From: Prauserella marina
GTDB lineage: Bacteria > Actinomycetota > Actinomycetes > Mycobacteriales > Pseudonocardiaceae
Reading direction: 5' to 3'
Length of the DNA stretch: 64,000 nucleotides
NCBI RefSeq assembly: GCF_002240355.1
Contig: NZ_CP016353.1
Location: 3,708,501-3,772,500, forward strand
Positions 18,445 to 26,516 of the stretch are shown here, piece after piece. A program made the translations under genes and the position numbers. The first letter of the stretch is position 1. Every line of letters begins with the position of its first letter. The notes below the pieces were generated by a model that searched no databases, was not told where the DNA came from, and was given only the letters and a program-made list of their open reading frames with translations.

Positions 18445-18459
18445 GATGCGCCTCCGTGA

Positions 18460-18471
18460 TCAAAGCTTTGA
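18460..18471. promoter_or_regulatory. MarR-type operator palindrome
   Basis: TCAAAGCTTTGA is a perfect 12-bp palindrome in the 84-bp gap between the divergent MBL-fold and MarR genes. A related ACTTTG lies 3 bp to the right. This is the expected position and symmetry for the MarR protein. Confidence 0.6.
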
Positions 18472-18528
18472 CTACTTTGTCCTGGCTGAAGACTAGCGCC
18501 GAACGGAGAACGGGAAAAGAGCTAGCCT

Positions 18529-19068
18529 GTGCCGATGACCGCTGAAAGTACGAATGAGCTGGACTTCCTGTCGTTCGTCGACTTCGCGGTCGCCACCACG
18601 AGTTCGGAGCTGAAGGACGTCGACCCGGTCGCGATGCGGCTCGTGCTTTCCCTGCACCGCGTGACGAGCGCGCTGGTCTACGACCTCGAATCGGCCGTGC
18701 ACCGGCCGAGAGGACTGAGCTGGCCCGGTTTCCGCGTGCTGTTCGTGGTGTGGCTCGCCGGTCCGGTCGAGTCCAAACGCGTGGCCACGCTGTCCGGGAT
18801 GAGCAGGGCCGCCGTGTCGGCGCTGGTGAACACGCTGGAAAAGGCCGGCCTCGTCAGCAGGCGGCCTTCCCCGCACGATCGCAGGTCCGTGCTGCTGGTC
18901 CTCACCGGGCGAGGGCGCGAGGTCATCACGAGGGACTACCTGGCGCACAACGAAAGGGAGCAGGCGTGGGCGGACTCCCTGACGGCCGAGGAACGGCGCA
19001 CGCTCATCGGCCTGCTCGACAAGCTGATGACCGGCAGGGCCGCCCGGGAGGCCAACCGGCGGACGTAG
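18529..19068 (+). CDS. MarR-family transcriptional regulator
   Basis: A 179-residue winged-helix regulator with recognition helix region ATLSGMSRAAVSALVNTLEK and wing RRPSPHDRRSVLLVLT. GTG 18529 fits the GGGAAAAG stretch upstream better than ATG 18535. It is divergent from the MBL/hydroxylase operon with a palindrome between, so it probably represses that operon in response to an aromatic ligand. Confidence 0.87.
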   Translation: MPMTAESTNELDFLSFVDFAVATTSSELKDVDPVAMRLVLSLHRVTSALVYDLESAVHRPRGLSWPGFRVLFVVWLAGPVESKRVATLSGMSRAAVSALVNTLEKAGLVSRRPSPHDRRSVLLVLTGRGREVITRDYLAHNEREQAWADSLTAEERRTLIGLLDKLMTGRAAREANRRT

Positions 19069-19075
19069 CCGGTCC

Positions 19076-19777
19076 TCAGCCGCGTTTGCGGCAGGTGTAG
19101 GCGCCGTAGACCGGTCCGGGGAAGTCCACCGTGACGATGTCGAAGCCCGCCTTGTCGAGCATCGGTTCAAGCAGCCAGCGGAACGTGCTGTACTCGGTGC
19201 GGATGTGCTCGGTGAAATCCTCGGCCGTATAACCGAGACGCGGGTCCCGTGCACCCGAGGCGAGCCACCGGGCGAACACCTCGTCGGCCCGCTCCGGCGG
19301 AAAGTCGTAGATGAGGTCGACGAGGCGCAGTACCCCGCCTTCGCGCAGCATGCCCGCGATCCGGGCGAGCGCGATCGCCTTCCAGAAGTCGGGAAGCTGG
19401 TGCAGCGCGTGTCGCGTGTGGACGCCGTCGAGCGCGGGACCTTCGTGGGTGAACCCGAGAAAGCCGCCGAGGACGCACTTCAGATTGCCCGCACCTGACT
19501 CGGCGGCGCGTTCGCGCAGCACGCCGAGCATCGCCGGTGACACATCGACCGCGGTCACGCTGCCGAACACCGTGGCGGCGGCGAGCGCGAAGCGGCCCGT
19601 ACCGGCTCCGATGTCCACAATGGCCGATCCGGCACCGAGCCCGAGCGCGGTGAACTCCGCGATGTCCCGCGCGGGATCGGGATAGCCCTGCTTCCGGTCG
19701 AAGCCCGCGACGAAATCCTCGTCGAGGTGTTCCGGCCCGGCGTAGGCGAGCTCGTCGATCAGCCATGGCTTGTCCAT
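19076..19777 (-). CDS. Class I SAM-dependent methyltransferase
   Basis: A 233-residue protein from the ATG complementary to 19775-19777. Motif I is AIVDIGAGTGRFALA and the acidic loop is VTAVDVSPAML. The longer frame upstream reads through repeat DNA and is rejected. The substrate is unknown. It converges on marR with a 7-bp gap. Confidence 0.82.
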   Translation of the reverse strand: MDKPWLIDELAYAGPEHLDEDFVAGFDRKQGYPDPARDIAEFTALGLGAGSAIVDIGAGTGRFALAAATVFGSVTAVDVSPAMLGVLRERAAESGAGNLKCVLGGFLGFTHEGPALDGVHTRHALHQLPDFWKAIALARIAGMLREGGVLRLVDLIYDFPPERADEVFARWLASGARDPRLGYTAEDFTEHIRTEYSTFRWLLEPMLDKAGFDIVTVDFPGPVYGAYTCRKRG

Positions 19778-19796
19778 GCGGTGATTGTGGCAAACC

Positions 19797-19836
19797 CGGC
19801 GGACCATCGTCGCGCGAGTTTCCTCGCCGCGGCTCC
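19797..19836 (-). repeat. 40-bp duplicate of the downstream gene's 3' end (copy A)
   Basis: By eye, 37 of 40 positions match 20012-20051, which covers the last codons of the secreted propeller gene (AARKLARR and stop). In this copy the stop codon is changed. The two copies flank the 21-bp repeat array at 19914-20016. Confidence 0.75.
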
Positions 19837-19913
19837 CGAATGCCCGACACGGCGCTGGCCGGTTCACATCCCGCGCGGGTTCGGTGCCCACCTCCAGGCA
19901 GCCGATCCGGACC

Positions 19914-20016
19914 GCGAAACTCGCCAGCCCGAGCGCGGGACTCGCGCACGAATGCGGGACTCACGCGCCTGGACGCGGATCTCGGCAACCTGAACGCAAA
20001 CCTCTGCGGTCCGGCG
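19914..20016 (+). repeat. 21-bp repeat array, five units
   Basis: Units start at 19914, 19935, 19954, 19975 and 19996. The second is 19 bp long and the others 21 bp; the core is GCGGGACTCGC/GCGGATCTCGG. It is the same family as the arrays near 4 kb, here in a gap between co-directional minus-strand genes. Confidence 0.75.
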
Positions 20017-20051
20017 GATCAACGTCGCGCGAGTTTCCTCGCGGCGGCTCC
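20012..20051 (-). repeat. 40-bp duplicate (copy B, at the 3' end of the propeller gene)
   Basis: Partner of 19797-19836. It contains the terminal codons and TGA of the gene ending at 20019. Being inside the coding sequence, it is likely the source copy. Confidence 0.75.
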
Positions 20052-21227
20052 GGCCCCGATCACGAGCAACAGCATCGCGACCGCCCAGCGGCGCTTCTTC
20101 TCCGTGGGGGTGATCGTGGTGCTGTCGACGTCCTCCTCGGGAGGCGGTGGCGGGACGACGGCGGGTGGCGGTTCGCTGGTGGCGGGCGGCTCGGGCGGAG
20201 CAGGCGGGGGGCTCGGCGGCGGTTCGGCGGATGGAGCGGGCTCCGGAAGCCCGGGCAAGGGTGGCAGCGGCGGCTCAGCGGGCTCCGATACCGGTGGCGG
20301 GGTCGACGGTGGCGGAGGGCTGGGCGGTGGCGGGGTCGACGATGGCGGAGGCGGCGGTTCTGGGGGAACAGGCGGAACTGGAGGAGCCGGGGGAACACAG
20401 CCGGTCGCGTCCGAACTGGACACCGGCTCGCCGGCCGAGATCTCGGAGACAGCCGATCCGTCGAGTGGGACACGGTAGAGCACGCTCCTGGCATCGCCAC
20501 CGAGCAGCGTGTTGGCGAGTGTGTAGAGCGCGCCGTCGGGGCCGTAGGACACGGCGCCGTAGGCGGGGGCGGGTGGCACCGTCGCGGCGGGCAACTCGGT
20601 CACGGTTCCCGACGCGGGGTCGATGCTCACCACGGCTCCGTCGGTACCCGCCGCTCCAGGCGGTTCCGGCAGTCCTGGCAGCACGCCGTAGAGCAGGCCG
20701 GTCGCGGGATCGGCGTCGATGTCGGCGACCGTGTGAATTCGCGCGGCGAGTCCGGCTGGGCGCAACGGGAGCGCCCCGGTCACCGAAAGATAGGTGTCGC
20801 TTTCCCTTTCGATGTCCACTGTGTACAGGGCGGCAGGGCCGAGCAGATACCAGCGGTCGCGCAGAACCGCACCGGCGGAGGGAGCGGGAAGCGGCGGCAG
20901 CACCGCCCCGGTATCGGTGACGGCACCACCCGCGACGGTACTGTCGATCGTCACGACCCGGCCGCCGCCCGCGACGCCGTAGCTGATCCGCTGCTCCGGC
21001 GCGTGACCGATGGCGTTGATCCGCTCCGGCAGTTCCCCGATCACGGTGGTGGCGCCGTCCGGCAGCGTGACGGTGCTCAGCGTGCTCGGCGCCGCGATAC
21101 CGCCGCTGGTCACCAGTTCGATGACGCAGGAAGGATCCTGCCGCGCCGAGGAGTCGCCAGCCGAAGGCAGGGCGAGCAGTGTCCCCGCCGCGACGACCAC
21201 GAGCGCACACCCGCACCATCCGCGCAC
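20019..21227 (-). CDS. Secreted, C-terminally anchored beta-propeller-like protein with Pro-rich stalk
   Basis: About 402 residues from GTG 21227; a start at 21266 would overlap the upstream gene. A signal peptide (ALVVVAAGTLLALPSAG) is followed by ~230 residues of propeller-like repeats containing VVSIDPASGTVTEL and GAVSYGPDGALYTLAN, which recall DUF6923. Next comes a ~100-residue stalk of Pro, Ser and Glu. A TM helix (WAVAMLLLVIGAGAAA) and a basic tail finish the protein, resembling a sortase-less surface anchor. It lies 4 bp after the DUF4239 gene. The function is unknown. Confidence 0.75.
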   Translation of the reverse strand: MRGWCGCALVVVAAGTLLALPSAGDSSARQDPSCVIELVTSGGIAAPSTLSTVTLPDGATTVIGELPERINAIGHAPEQRISYGVAGGGRVVTIDSTVAGGAVTDTGAVLPPLPAPSAGAVLRDRWYLLGPAALYTVDIERESDTYLSVTGALPLRPAGLAARIHTVADIDADPATGLLYGVLPGLPEPPGAAGTDGAVVSIDPASGTVTELPAATVPPAPAYGAVSYGPDGALYTLANTLLGGDARSVLYRVPLDGSAVSEISAGEPVSSSDATGCVPPAPPVPPVPPEPPPPPSSTPPPPSPPPPSTPPPVSEPAEPPLPPLPGLPEPAPSAEPPPSPPPAPPEPPATSEPPPAVVPPPPPEEDVDSTTITPTEKKRRWAVAMLLLVIGAGAAARKLARR

Positions 21228-21231
21228 CTGC

Positions 21232-22001
21232 TCAGCCCAGCCGGTCCAGCGCGTTCCGGAAGGCATCGGGCCCGAGTTGAGTGTCCGAACCGAACGGGTT
21301 CTGCAACTGGTAGATGGCGAACAGCAGCAACACGATCATTCCGGCCAGCGTCGTCACGATGATCGTGTGGGTCACCAGCCGGGTACCGCCGAACAGGTTG
21401 GACAGCACCACCGTGATGAACCTTCCGAGTCCCAGCACGAACCAGACGACGGGTTCCAGTCCTCTGTTGTCGGCGTCGTTGATCCGTGCCTGCCGTTCCT
21501 CGTAGACCTTCAGTAGCTGGGTCTCGGCTTCCGCCTTGCGGCCTGCCTCCCATTCGTCACTGGTGGTGATGCTCGCGGCGGTCAGTGTCGCGCGAAGCTC
21601 GTCGAGCCTGGCCCACCCCGCGCCGGTGACCTGCTCACCGGCCGCGAGCCGGGGCCATTCCTGCTCGATCACGGCGGTCGCGTACTCCCGGCTCAGCTCG
21701 TGCACCCTGTCTCTTGCCTGCTCGGGCAGCGCGTCGGCGGCCCAGGCGACCGCGACCAAACCATTGGCCTCCCGTTCCGCGCTCTCCCCCGCCTGAGTCA
21801 CCCCGTCGAACAACGAGATCAACACGAAGGAAATCAGTACCGCGTGCAGGCCGCCGACGATCGTGAACACCTGACCGGCCGCCTCTCATTATTGTCGGGG
21901 CGTCCCTCGTCGAGACCGAATCGGCGAACGAGAAAAGCGATTCCAGCACCGGCCGCGATTGCTCCGGCAACCCAGAGAGTACCGAGGACAAAAATGCTCA
22001 C
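21232..22001 (-). pseudogene. DUF4239 (bestrophin-like) membrane protein, frameshifted
   Basis: The 5' part starts at GTG 22001 behind GAAGGGAAA and encodes FVLGTLWVAGAIAAGAG and FLVRRFGLDEGRPDNNE. The 3' part (21232-21880) continues in another frame with AAGQVFTIVGGLHAVLISF through three more hydrophobic segments to NALDRLG. They join perfectly if two bases are removed at the CTCTC run 21883-21887 (minus strand GAGAG for GAG). The joined product would be 255 residues, the usual DUF4239 length. Without frameshifting only a C-terminal fragment from GTG 21870 could be made. It may be true decay or a sequencing error. Confidence 0.8.
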
Positions 22002-22531
22002 AATGTTTCCCTTCGAACGGGAAGAGATAAAGCGCAGCGTAGTTACCGACCTGCTCGAACACAAGAATGAAATGCGAATACGCCGCTTGGTGATTGCGGA
22101 TACCGCCAACCCAGCGAACCCCGCCGCCGCACCGACGACTCGCGCGTCCGGCACGAAGCTCATCGAACACATGCCGTCACCGCGAGCACACTGAACCCTA
22201 TCGGAGCAGGCGAAATCACGCTCCGCAGTAGACTGTCCGCCGAGCAGGCCATCGACTACTCGCCGCGTGACCGCCAGCGGCGGCACAGCCCGTCCTCGCT
22301 CTACTTTGACCACCAACCCCACGACACATTCGGCGGCAACCAGAATGGCGCACCTTTAATTCATCTGTGGCCGTCACGGAGTGCACAGTCGGGCGACTGT
22401 ACTGAAGCCGACACCCACTGCTAGTGTCGTTTCTATCGGCATTTGAAACACAGCGGCGCGCCGTGGCCGAATTGTCGTCCAGGTCCCCATTCAAACGCTT
22501 ATTTTTCCTTCAAGAAATGGTGGTGTGAATT
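22002..22531. other. 530-bp gene-free region upstream of the encapsulin operon
   Basis: It is less GC-rich than its surroundings and no frame shows convincing coding character. It holds two inverted repeats: ACAGTCG-GG-CGACTGT at 22385-22400, and CGACAC with GTGTCG at 22409-22429. These lie ~130 and ~103 bp before the first shell gene and are candidate operators. An AT-rich stretch (TTTTTCCTTCAAGAAATGG, from 22503) precedes the start. Confidence 0.5.
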
Positions 22532-23941
22532 GTGACGGTTACAGAGCCCGACCTCGGCTCCGGGGAACAGCAAGCACAGAGCCTCGGCACGGCGGCAGCG
22601 CGGAACCTGGCGACGACGACCAAATCCGAACCGCAGATGCAGGGGATATCGTCGCGCTGGCTGCTCAAGATGCTGCCCTGGGTCCAGGCCGCCGGCGGGA
22701 CCTACCGGGTCAACCGCAGGCTGACCTGCACGGTCGGCAACGGACGGGTCTCTTTCACCAACGATGGCGCGCGGATCAAGGTCGTTCCGCCCGAACTTCG
22801 CGAGTTCGCCGCGCTCAGGGAGTTTCCCGACACCACCGTCCTCGACGCGATGGCCGAAGGGTTCGTCCAGCGCGAGTACGGACCGGGCGAGGTCATCGCG
22901 GAATTCGGCGACAGCGTCGACGAGATCGTGCTCATCGCGCACGGCAAGGTCAGCAAGATCGGCCCTGGCGAGTACGGGGAGCACGTCGTGCTCGGCACGC
23001 TGGCCGACGGCGACTACGTCGGCGACGAACTGCTGACCAACCCGGACAGTCTGTGGGAGTACACGACGAAAGCCGTCACCTCGTGTACCGCGCTCGTGCT
23101 GCCTGCCGCGAGCTTCACCGCGCTGACCGAACGCGCTCCGGCGCTGCTGGCCCACATCGAGCAGCTCGGTTCCGCCGAGGAGGCCGCCGCCAATCTGCAC
23201 GGTGAAGCCGACGTCGAGGTGACGTCTGGCCACAGCGGAGAAATCCGGCTCGCGGGAACCTATGTGGACTACGAGGCTTCACCGAGGGAGTACGAGCTCA
23301 GCGTCGCGCAGACCGTGCTGCGCGTGCACACCAGGGTCGCCGATCTGTACAACCAGCCGATGAATCAGCTCGATCAGCAACTCCGGCTCACCATCGAGGC
23401 GCTGCGGGAACGCCAGGAACACGAACTGATCAACAGCAGGGATTTCGGCCTGCTGCACAACGCCGACCTCAGCCAGCGCACGCCGACCCGCACCGGCCCT
23501 CCGACACCCGACGACTTCGATCAGCTGCTCGCCATGGTGTGGAAGGAACCCGGCCTCTTCCTCGCGCACCCGCGCACCATCGCCGCGTTCGGGAGGGAAT
23601 GCAGCAGGCGCGGTATCTATCCCTCCAGTGTGGACGTCGGAGGGCACCGGATCCCGGCATGGCACGGGGTTCCGATCTTTCCGTGCAACAAGATCCCGGT
23701 CAGCGACACGAGGACCAGTTCGGTGTTGCTCATGCGGACGGGAGAGGACAACCAGGGCGTCGTCGGCCTTCACCAGACCGGGATTCCCGACGAGTACCGG
23801 CCTGGTCTTTCGGTGCGCTTCATGGGAGTCGGCGAAACGGCCATCACCTCATACCTGGTCAGCGCCTACTACTCGGCGGCGGTACTCGTTCCCGACGCAC
23901 TCGCCGTACTCGAAGGCGCCGAGGTCGGCAGGGAGAGCTGA
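22532..23941 (+). CDS. Family 2B encapsulin shell protein 1 (EshA-like)
   Basis: A 469-residue shell protein of a family 2B encapsulin (HK97-fold nanocompartment). The N-terminal arm (1-40) carries [15 protein letters not shown], and the HK97-fold shell begins at [12 protein letters not shown] cyclic-nucleotide-binding-like domain is inserted at ~88-205 ([19 protein letters not shown] ... [12 protein letters not shown]). The fold resumes from [18 protein letters not shown] to the end. The insert's phosphate-binding cassette lacks the usual Arg-Ser/Thr-Ala, so cNMP binding is doubtful. GTG 22532 is the start. It is first in an operon with a second shell, a polyprenyl synthase and IspH. EshA of Streptomyces is the best-known relative. 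Confidence 0.88.
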   Translation: MTVTEPDLGSGEQQAQSLGTAAARNLATTTKSEPQMQGISSRWLLKMLPWVQAAGGTYRVNRRLTCTVGNGRVSFTNDGARIKVVPPELREFAALREFPDTTVLDAMAEGFVQREYGPGEVIAEFGDSVDEIVLIAHGKVSKIGPGEYGEHVVLGTLADGDYVGDELLTNPDSLWEYTTKAVTSCTALVLPAASFTALTERAPALLAHIEQLGSAEEAAANLHGEADVEVTSGHSGEIRLAGTYVDYEASPREYELSVAQTVLRVHTRVADLYNQPMNQLDQQLRLTIEALRERQEHELINSRDFGLLHNADLSQRTPTRTGPPTPDDFDQLLAMVWKEPGLFLAHPRTIAAFGRECSRRGIYPSSVDVGGHRIPAWHGVPIFPCNKIPVSDTRTSSVLLMRTGEDNQGVVGLHQTGIPDEYRPGLSVRFMGVGETAITSYLVSAYYSAAVLVPDALAVLEGAEVGRES

Positions 23942-24012
23942 CCGATGCCAGGCCACGACGTCAGCCAGCCAGCGACTCAGTCCACAAGGCACTACGTGCA
24001 CGGAGGTAACCG

Positions 24013-25410
24013 GTGACCGTCACAGAACCCGAGACCGAGGCGGTAGCGCCCCGGCAGAGTCTCGCTACCGACGCGGCCCGCAATCTGGCCACCACCACCA
24101 AGTCCGTTCCCCAGATGCAGGGCATCTCGCCCCGCTGGCTGCTGCGGGTGCTGCCGTGGATCCAGGCCGAAGGCGGCGCGTTCAGGGTCAACCGCAGGCT
24201 CACCTACACCCTCGGGGACGGCAGGGTCACCTGCGTCAACACCGGATCGGCCGTCAGTGTCATCCCCGCCGAACTCGGCGAATTCGGCCCGCTGCGGGAC
24301 TTCGGTGAGGAAACGGTGTTCGGCGCGCTCGCCGAACGGTTCGTCCAGCGGGACTACGAACCGGGTGACGTCATCGTCGAGTTCGGACACGAGATCGATC
24401 AGGTCGTCGTCATCGCACACGGCAAGGCCCGCAAGATCGGCACCGGCGAGTACGGCGACGACACCGTACTGGACGTCCTCGGCGACGGCCGCTTCTTCGG
24501 CGACTCCCTGCTGCTGGACGAACAGGGAATCTGGGACTACACGGTCAAAGCGCTCACCCGGTGTACTGTGCTGAGCTTGCCGAAGCAGGCGGCGCGACAG
24601 GTCATCGACACCTCGGCCGAGCTGCGCGCCCATCTCGACGACGTGCGCGCAAGAGCACGGCCCGCGCACAACAAACAGGGCGAGGCGAACATCGAACTGT
24701 CATCGGGGCACAACGGCGAGGTCAGCCTTCCCGGCACGTTCGTCGATTACGAGACCTCACCCCGCGAGTACGAACTCGCCGCGGCGCAGACCGTACTGCG
24801 GGTGCACACCCGCATCGCCGACATCTACAACAACCCGATGAACCAGGTCGAGCAGCAACTCCGGCTCACCATCGAAGCGCTCCGGGAACGCCAGGAGAAC
24901 GATCTGGTCAACAACAGGGAATTCGGCCTGCTGCACAACGCCGATCTGGGTCAGCGGGTGCACACCCGCACCGGTCCCCCGCCCCCTGACGACCTCGATG
25001 AACTGCTGAGCAGACGGCGCAAGTCCCAGTACTTTCTCGCCCACCCGCTCGCGATCGCCGCGTTCGGCAGGGAATGCACCAGCAGGGGCCTCTACCCCGA
25101 GCCGGTACCCGTGGAGGGTGGCGTCGCCGCCGCGTGGCGAGGGGTGCCGATCCTGCCGTGCGACAAGATCCCGGTCAGCTCGACCGGAACCAGCTCGATC
25201 ATCGTCATGCGCACGGGCATGGAGGACAACGGGGTGATCGGTCTCCACCAGACCGGGATCCCCGATGAGTACCGGCCTGGCCTTTCGGTGCGTTTCATGG
25301 GCATCGACGAGAAGGCGATCATGTCCTATCTGGTCAGCGCTTACTGTTCGGCGGCCATCCTGGTTCCCGACGCGGTGGGTGTTCTCGAATCCGTCGAAAT
25401 CGGCAGGTGA
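24013..25410 (+). CDS. Family 2B encapsulin shell protein 2 (EshA-like)
   Basis: A 465-residue paralogue of shell 1 with the same layout: N-arm ([20 protein letters not shown]), a cNMP-binding-like insert (~85-200, with [15 protein letters not shown]), then [18 protein letters not shown] and the C-terminal shell domain. GTG 24013 follows GGAGG. The two shells are closely similar along their length but differ in the insert, so they may co-assemble into mixed shells. The stop is at or near the start of the polyprenyl synthase gene. Confidence 0.88.
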   Translation: MTVTEPETEAVAPRQSLATDAARNLATTTKSVPQMQGISPRWLLRVLPWIQAEGGAFRVNRRLTYTLGDGRVTCVNTGSAVSVIPAELGEFGPLRDFGEETVFGALAERFVQRDYEPGDVIVEFGHEIDQVVVIAHGKARKIGTGEYGDDTVLDVLGDGRFFGDSLLLDEQGIWDYTVKALTRCTVLSLPKQAARQVIDTSAELRAHLDDVRARARPAHNKQGEANIELSSGHNGEVSLPGTFVDYETSPREYELAAAQTVLRVHTRIADIYNNPMNQVEQQLRLTIEALRERQENDLVNNREFGLLHNADLGQRVHTRTGPPPPDDLDELLSRRRKSQYFLAHPLAIAAFGRECTSRGLYPEPVPVEGGVAAAWRGVPILPCDKIPVSSTGTSSIIVMRTGMEDNGVIGLHQTGIPDEYRPGLSVRFMGIDEKAIMSYLVSAYCSAAILVPDAVGVLESVEIGR

Positions 25411-25415
25411 GCACC

Positions 25416-26492
25416 ATGTCGGGCCTGCTGGACACCACGGCGAAACAGGACGCCGCCGCGCGGGTACCACCACGGGCGGCGCGGGATGCCCGCGACGTGC
25501 TGGCACGGTGCCGGTCCATTGTGGACCCGGCGTTGCGCGCGGCCGTCGGCACACTGCCCGCTCCCATCAGGAACACCAGCGGATACCACCTCGGCTGGTG
25601 GGACGAACACGGTACCGCGGCGACGGCATCCGGCGGCAAGACCCTGCGCGCCGCGCTCGTGCTGCTCGCGGCGAGGGCCGTCGGGGGCGAGTCCACGGCG
25701 GCCGTGCCGGGTGCGGTCGCCGTGGAGCTCGTGCACAACTTCTCACTGCTGCACGACGACGTGATGGACGGCGACACCACGAGGAGGCACCGGCCCACGG
25801 CGTGGAGTGTCTTCGGCTCCGACGCCGCGATCCTCGCTGGCAACTCGATGCTGGCACTGGCCTTCGAGGTACTGACCTCGCCGGGATCCCCTTCGGCAAC
25901 GGATACCGTACCGGCCCTGAACACCGCCGTGCAGGAACTGATGGCCGGCCAGAGCGCCGATCTGGAGTTCGAGAGCAGAAACGACGTCGGCCTCGCCGAG
26001 TGTGTGCGGATGGCGGAGCACAAGACCGGCGCGCTGCTGGGCTGCGCGTGCGCGCTGGGCGCGATGGCGGGCCGGGGCGAACCGGATCAGGTGGCGCTGT
26101 TGCGCCGGTTCGGCGAGCGGATCGGGCTCGCCTTCCAGATCATCGACGATCTGCTCGGCATCTGGGGCGACGAATCCGTCACCGGCAAACCGGCCTTCTC
26201 CGACCTGCGCAACCGGAAGAAGTCACTTCCGGCAGTGCTCGCGCTGACCTCCGGCACCGAGGAGGGAGCCGAACTCGCCGCGCTCTATGCCCGTGAGGAA
26301 CCGCCTTCCGGTTCCGACCTGCCCAGAGCCGCCGGGCTCATCGAGGCGGCGGGCGGAAGGCAGTGGTGCGTGCGGCGGGCGGACTCGCTGCTGGAGGAAG
26401 CCCTGAGCGATCTCACGATGGCGGCCTCGTCGGCGAGCGCGAGAGCGGAGCTGACGGCGCTGGCCAAGCTGGTCACTTCCCGCGATCACTAG
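25416..26492 (+). CDS. Polyprenyl diphosphate synthase, probable encapsulin cargo
   Basis: A 358-residue all-alpha isoprenyl diphosphate synthase. The first Asp-rich motif is DDVMD (114-118) in LLHDDVMDGDTTRRHRPT. The second region is QIIDDLLGIWGD, where DDxxD becomes DDxxG, as in several actinobacterial enzymes. K75 in GGKTLR binds diphosphate. The first ~45 residues are Ala-, Arg- and Pro-rich, look disordered, and could be the N-terminal cargo-loading segment known for family 2 systems. ATG 25416 has AGGTGA upstream; GTG 25407 overlapping the shell stop is an alternative. Product chain length cannot be read. Confidence 0.9.
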   Translation: MSGLLDTTAKQDAAARVPPRAARDARDVLARCRSIVDPALRAAVGTLPAPIRNTSGYHLGWWDEHGTAATASGGKTLRAALVLLAARAVGGESTAAVPGAVAVELVHNFSLLHDDVMDGDTTRRHRPTAWSVFGSDAAILAGNSMLALAFEVLTSPGSPSATDTVPALNTAVQELMAGQSADLEFESRNDVGLAECVRMAEHKTGALLGCACALGAMAGRGEPDQVALLRRFGERIGLAFQIIDDLLGIWGDESVTGKPAFSDLRNRKKSLPAVLALTSGTEEGAELAALYAREEPPSGSDLPRAAGLIEAAGGRQWCVRRADSLLEEALSDLTMAASSASARAELTALAKLVTSRDH

Positions 26493-26516
26493 CACGAAAG
26501 CAAGGAGTCTTCCGGA

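Noticed and set aside
22216-22494. A 92-codon minus-strand frame upstream of the encapsulin operon
   Set aside because: It has no family signal, no ribosome-binding site and mixed codon use, and it overlaps the candidate operators.
22532-25410. The two shell genes as CRP-type transcription factors
   Set aside because: They lack a helix-turn-helix; the CNB-like part is an insert inside a shell-type fold and both are EshA-like.
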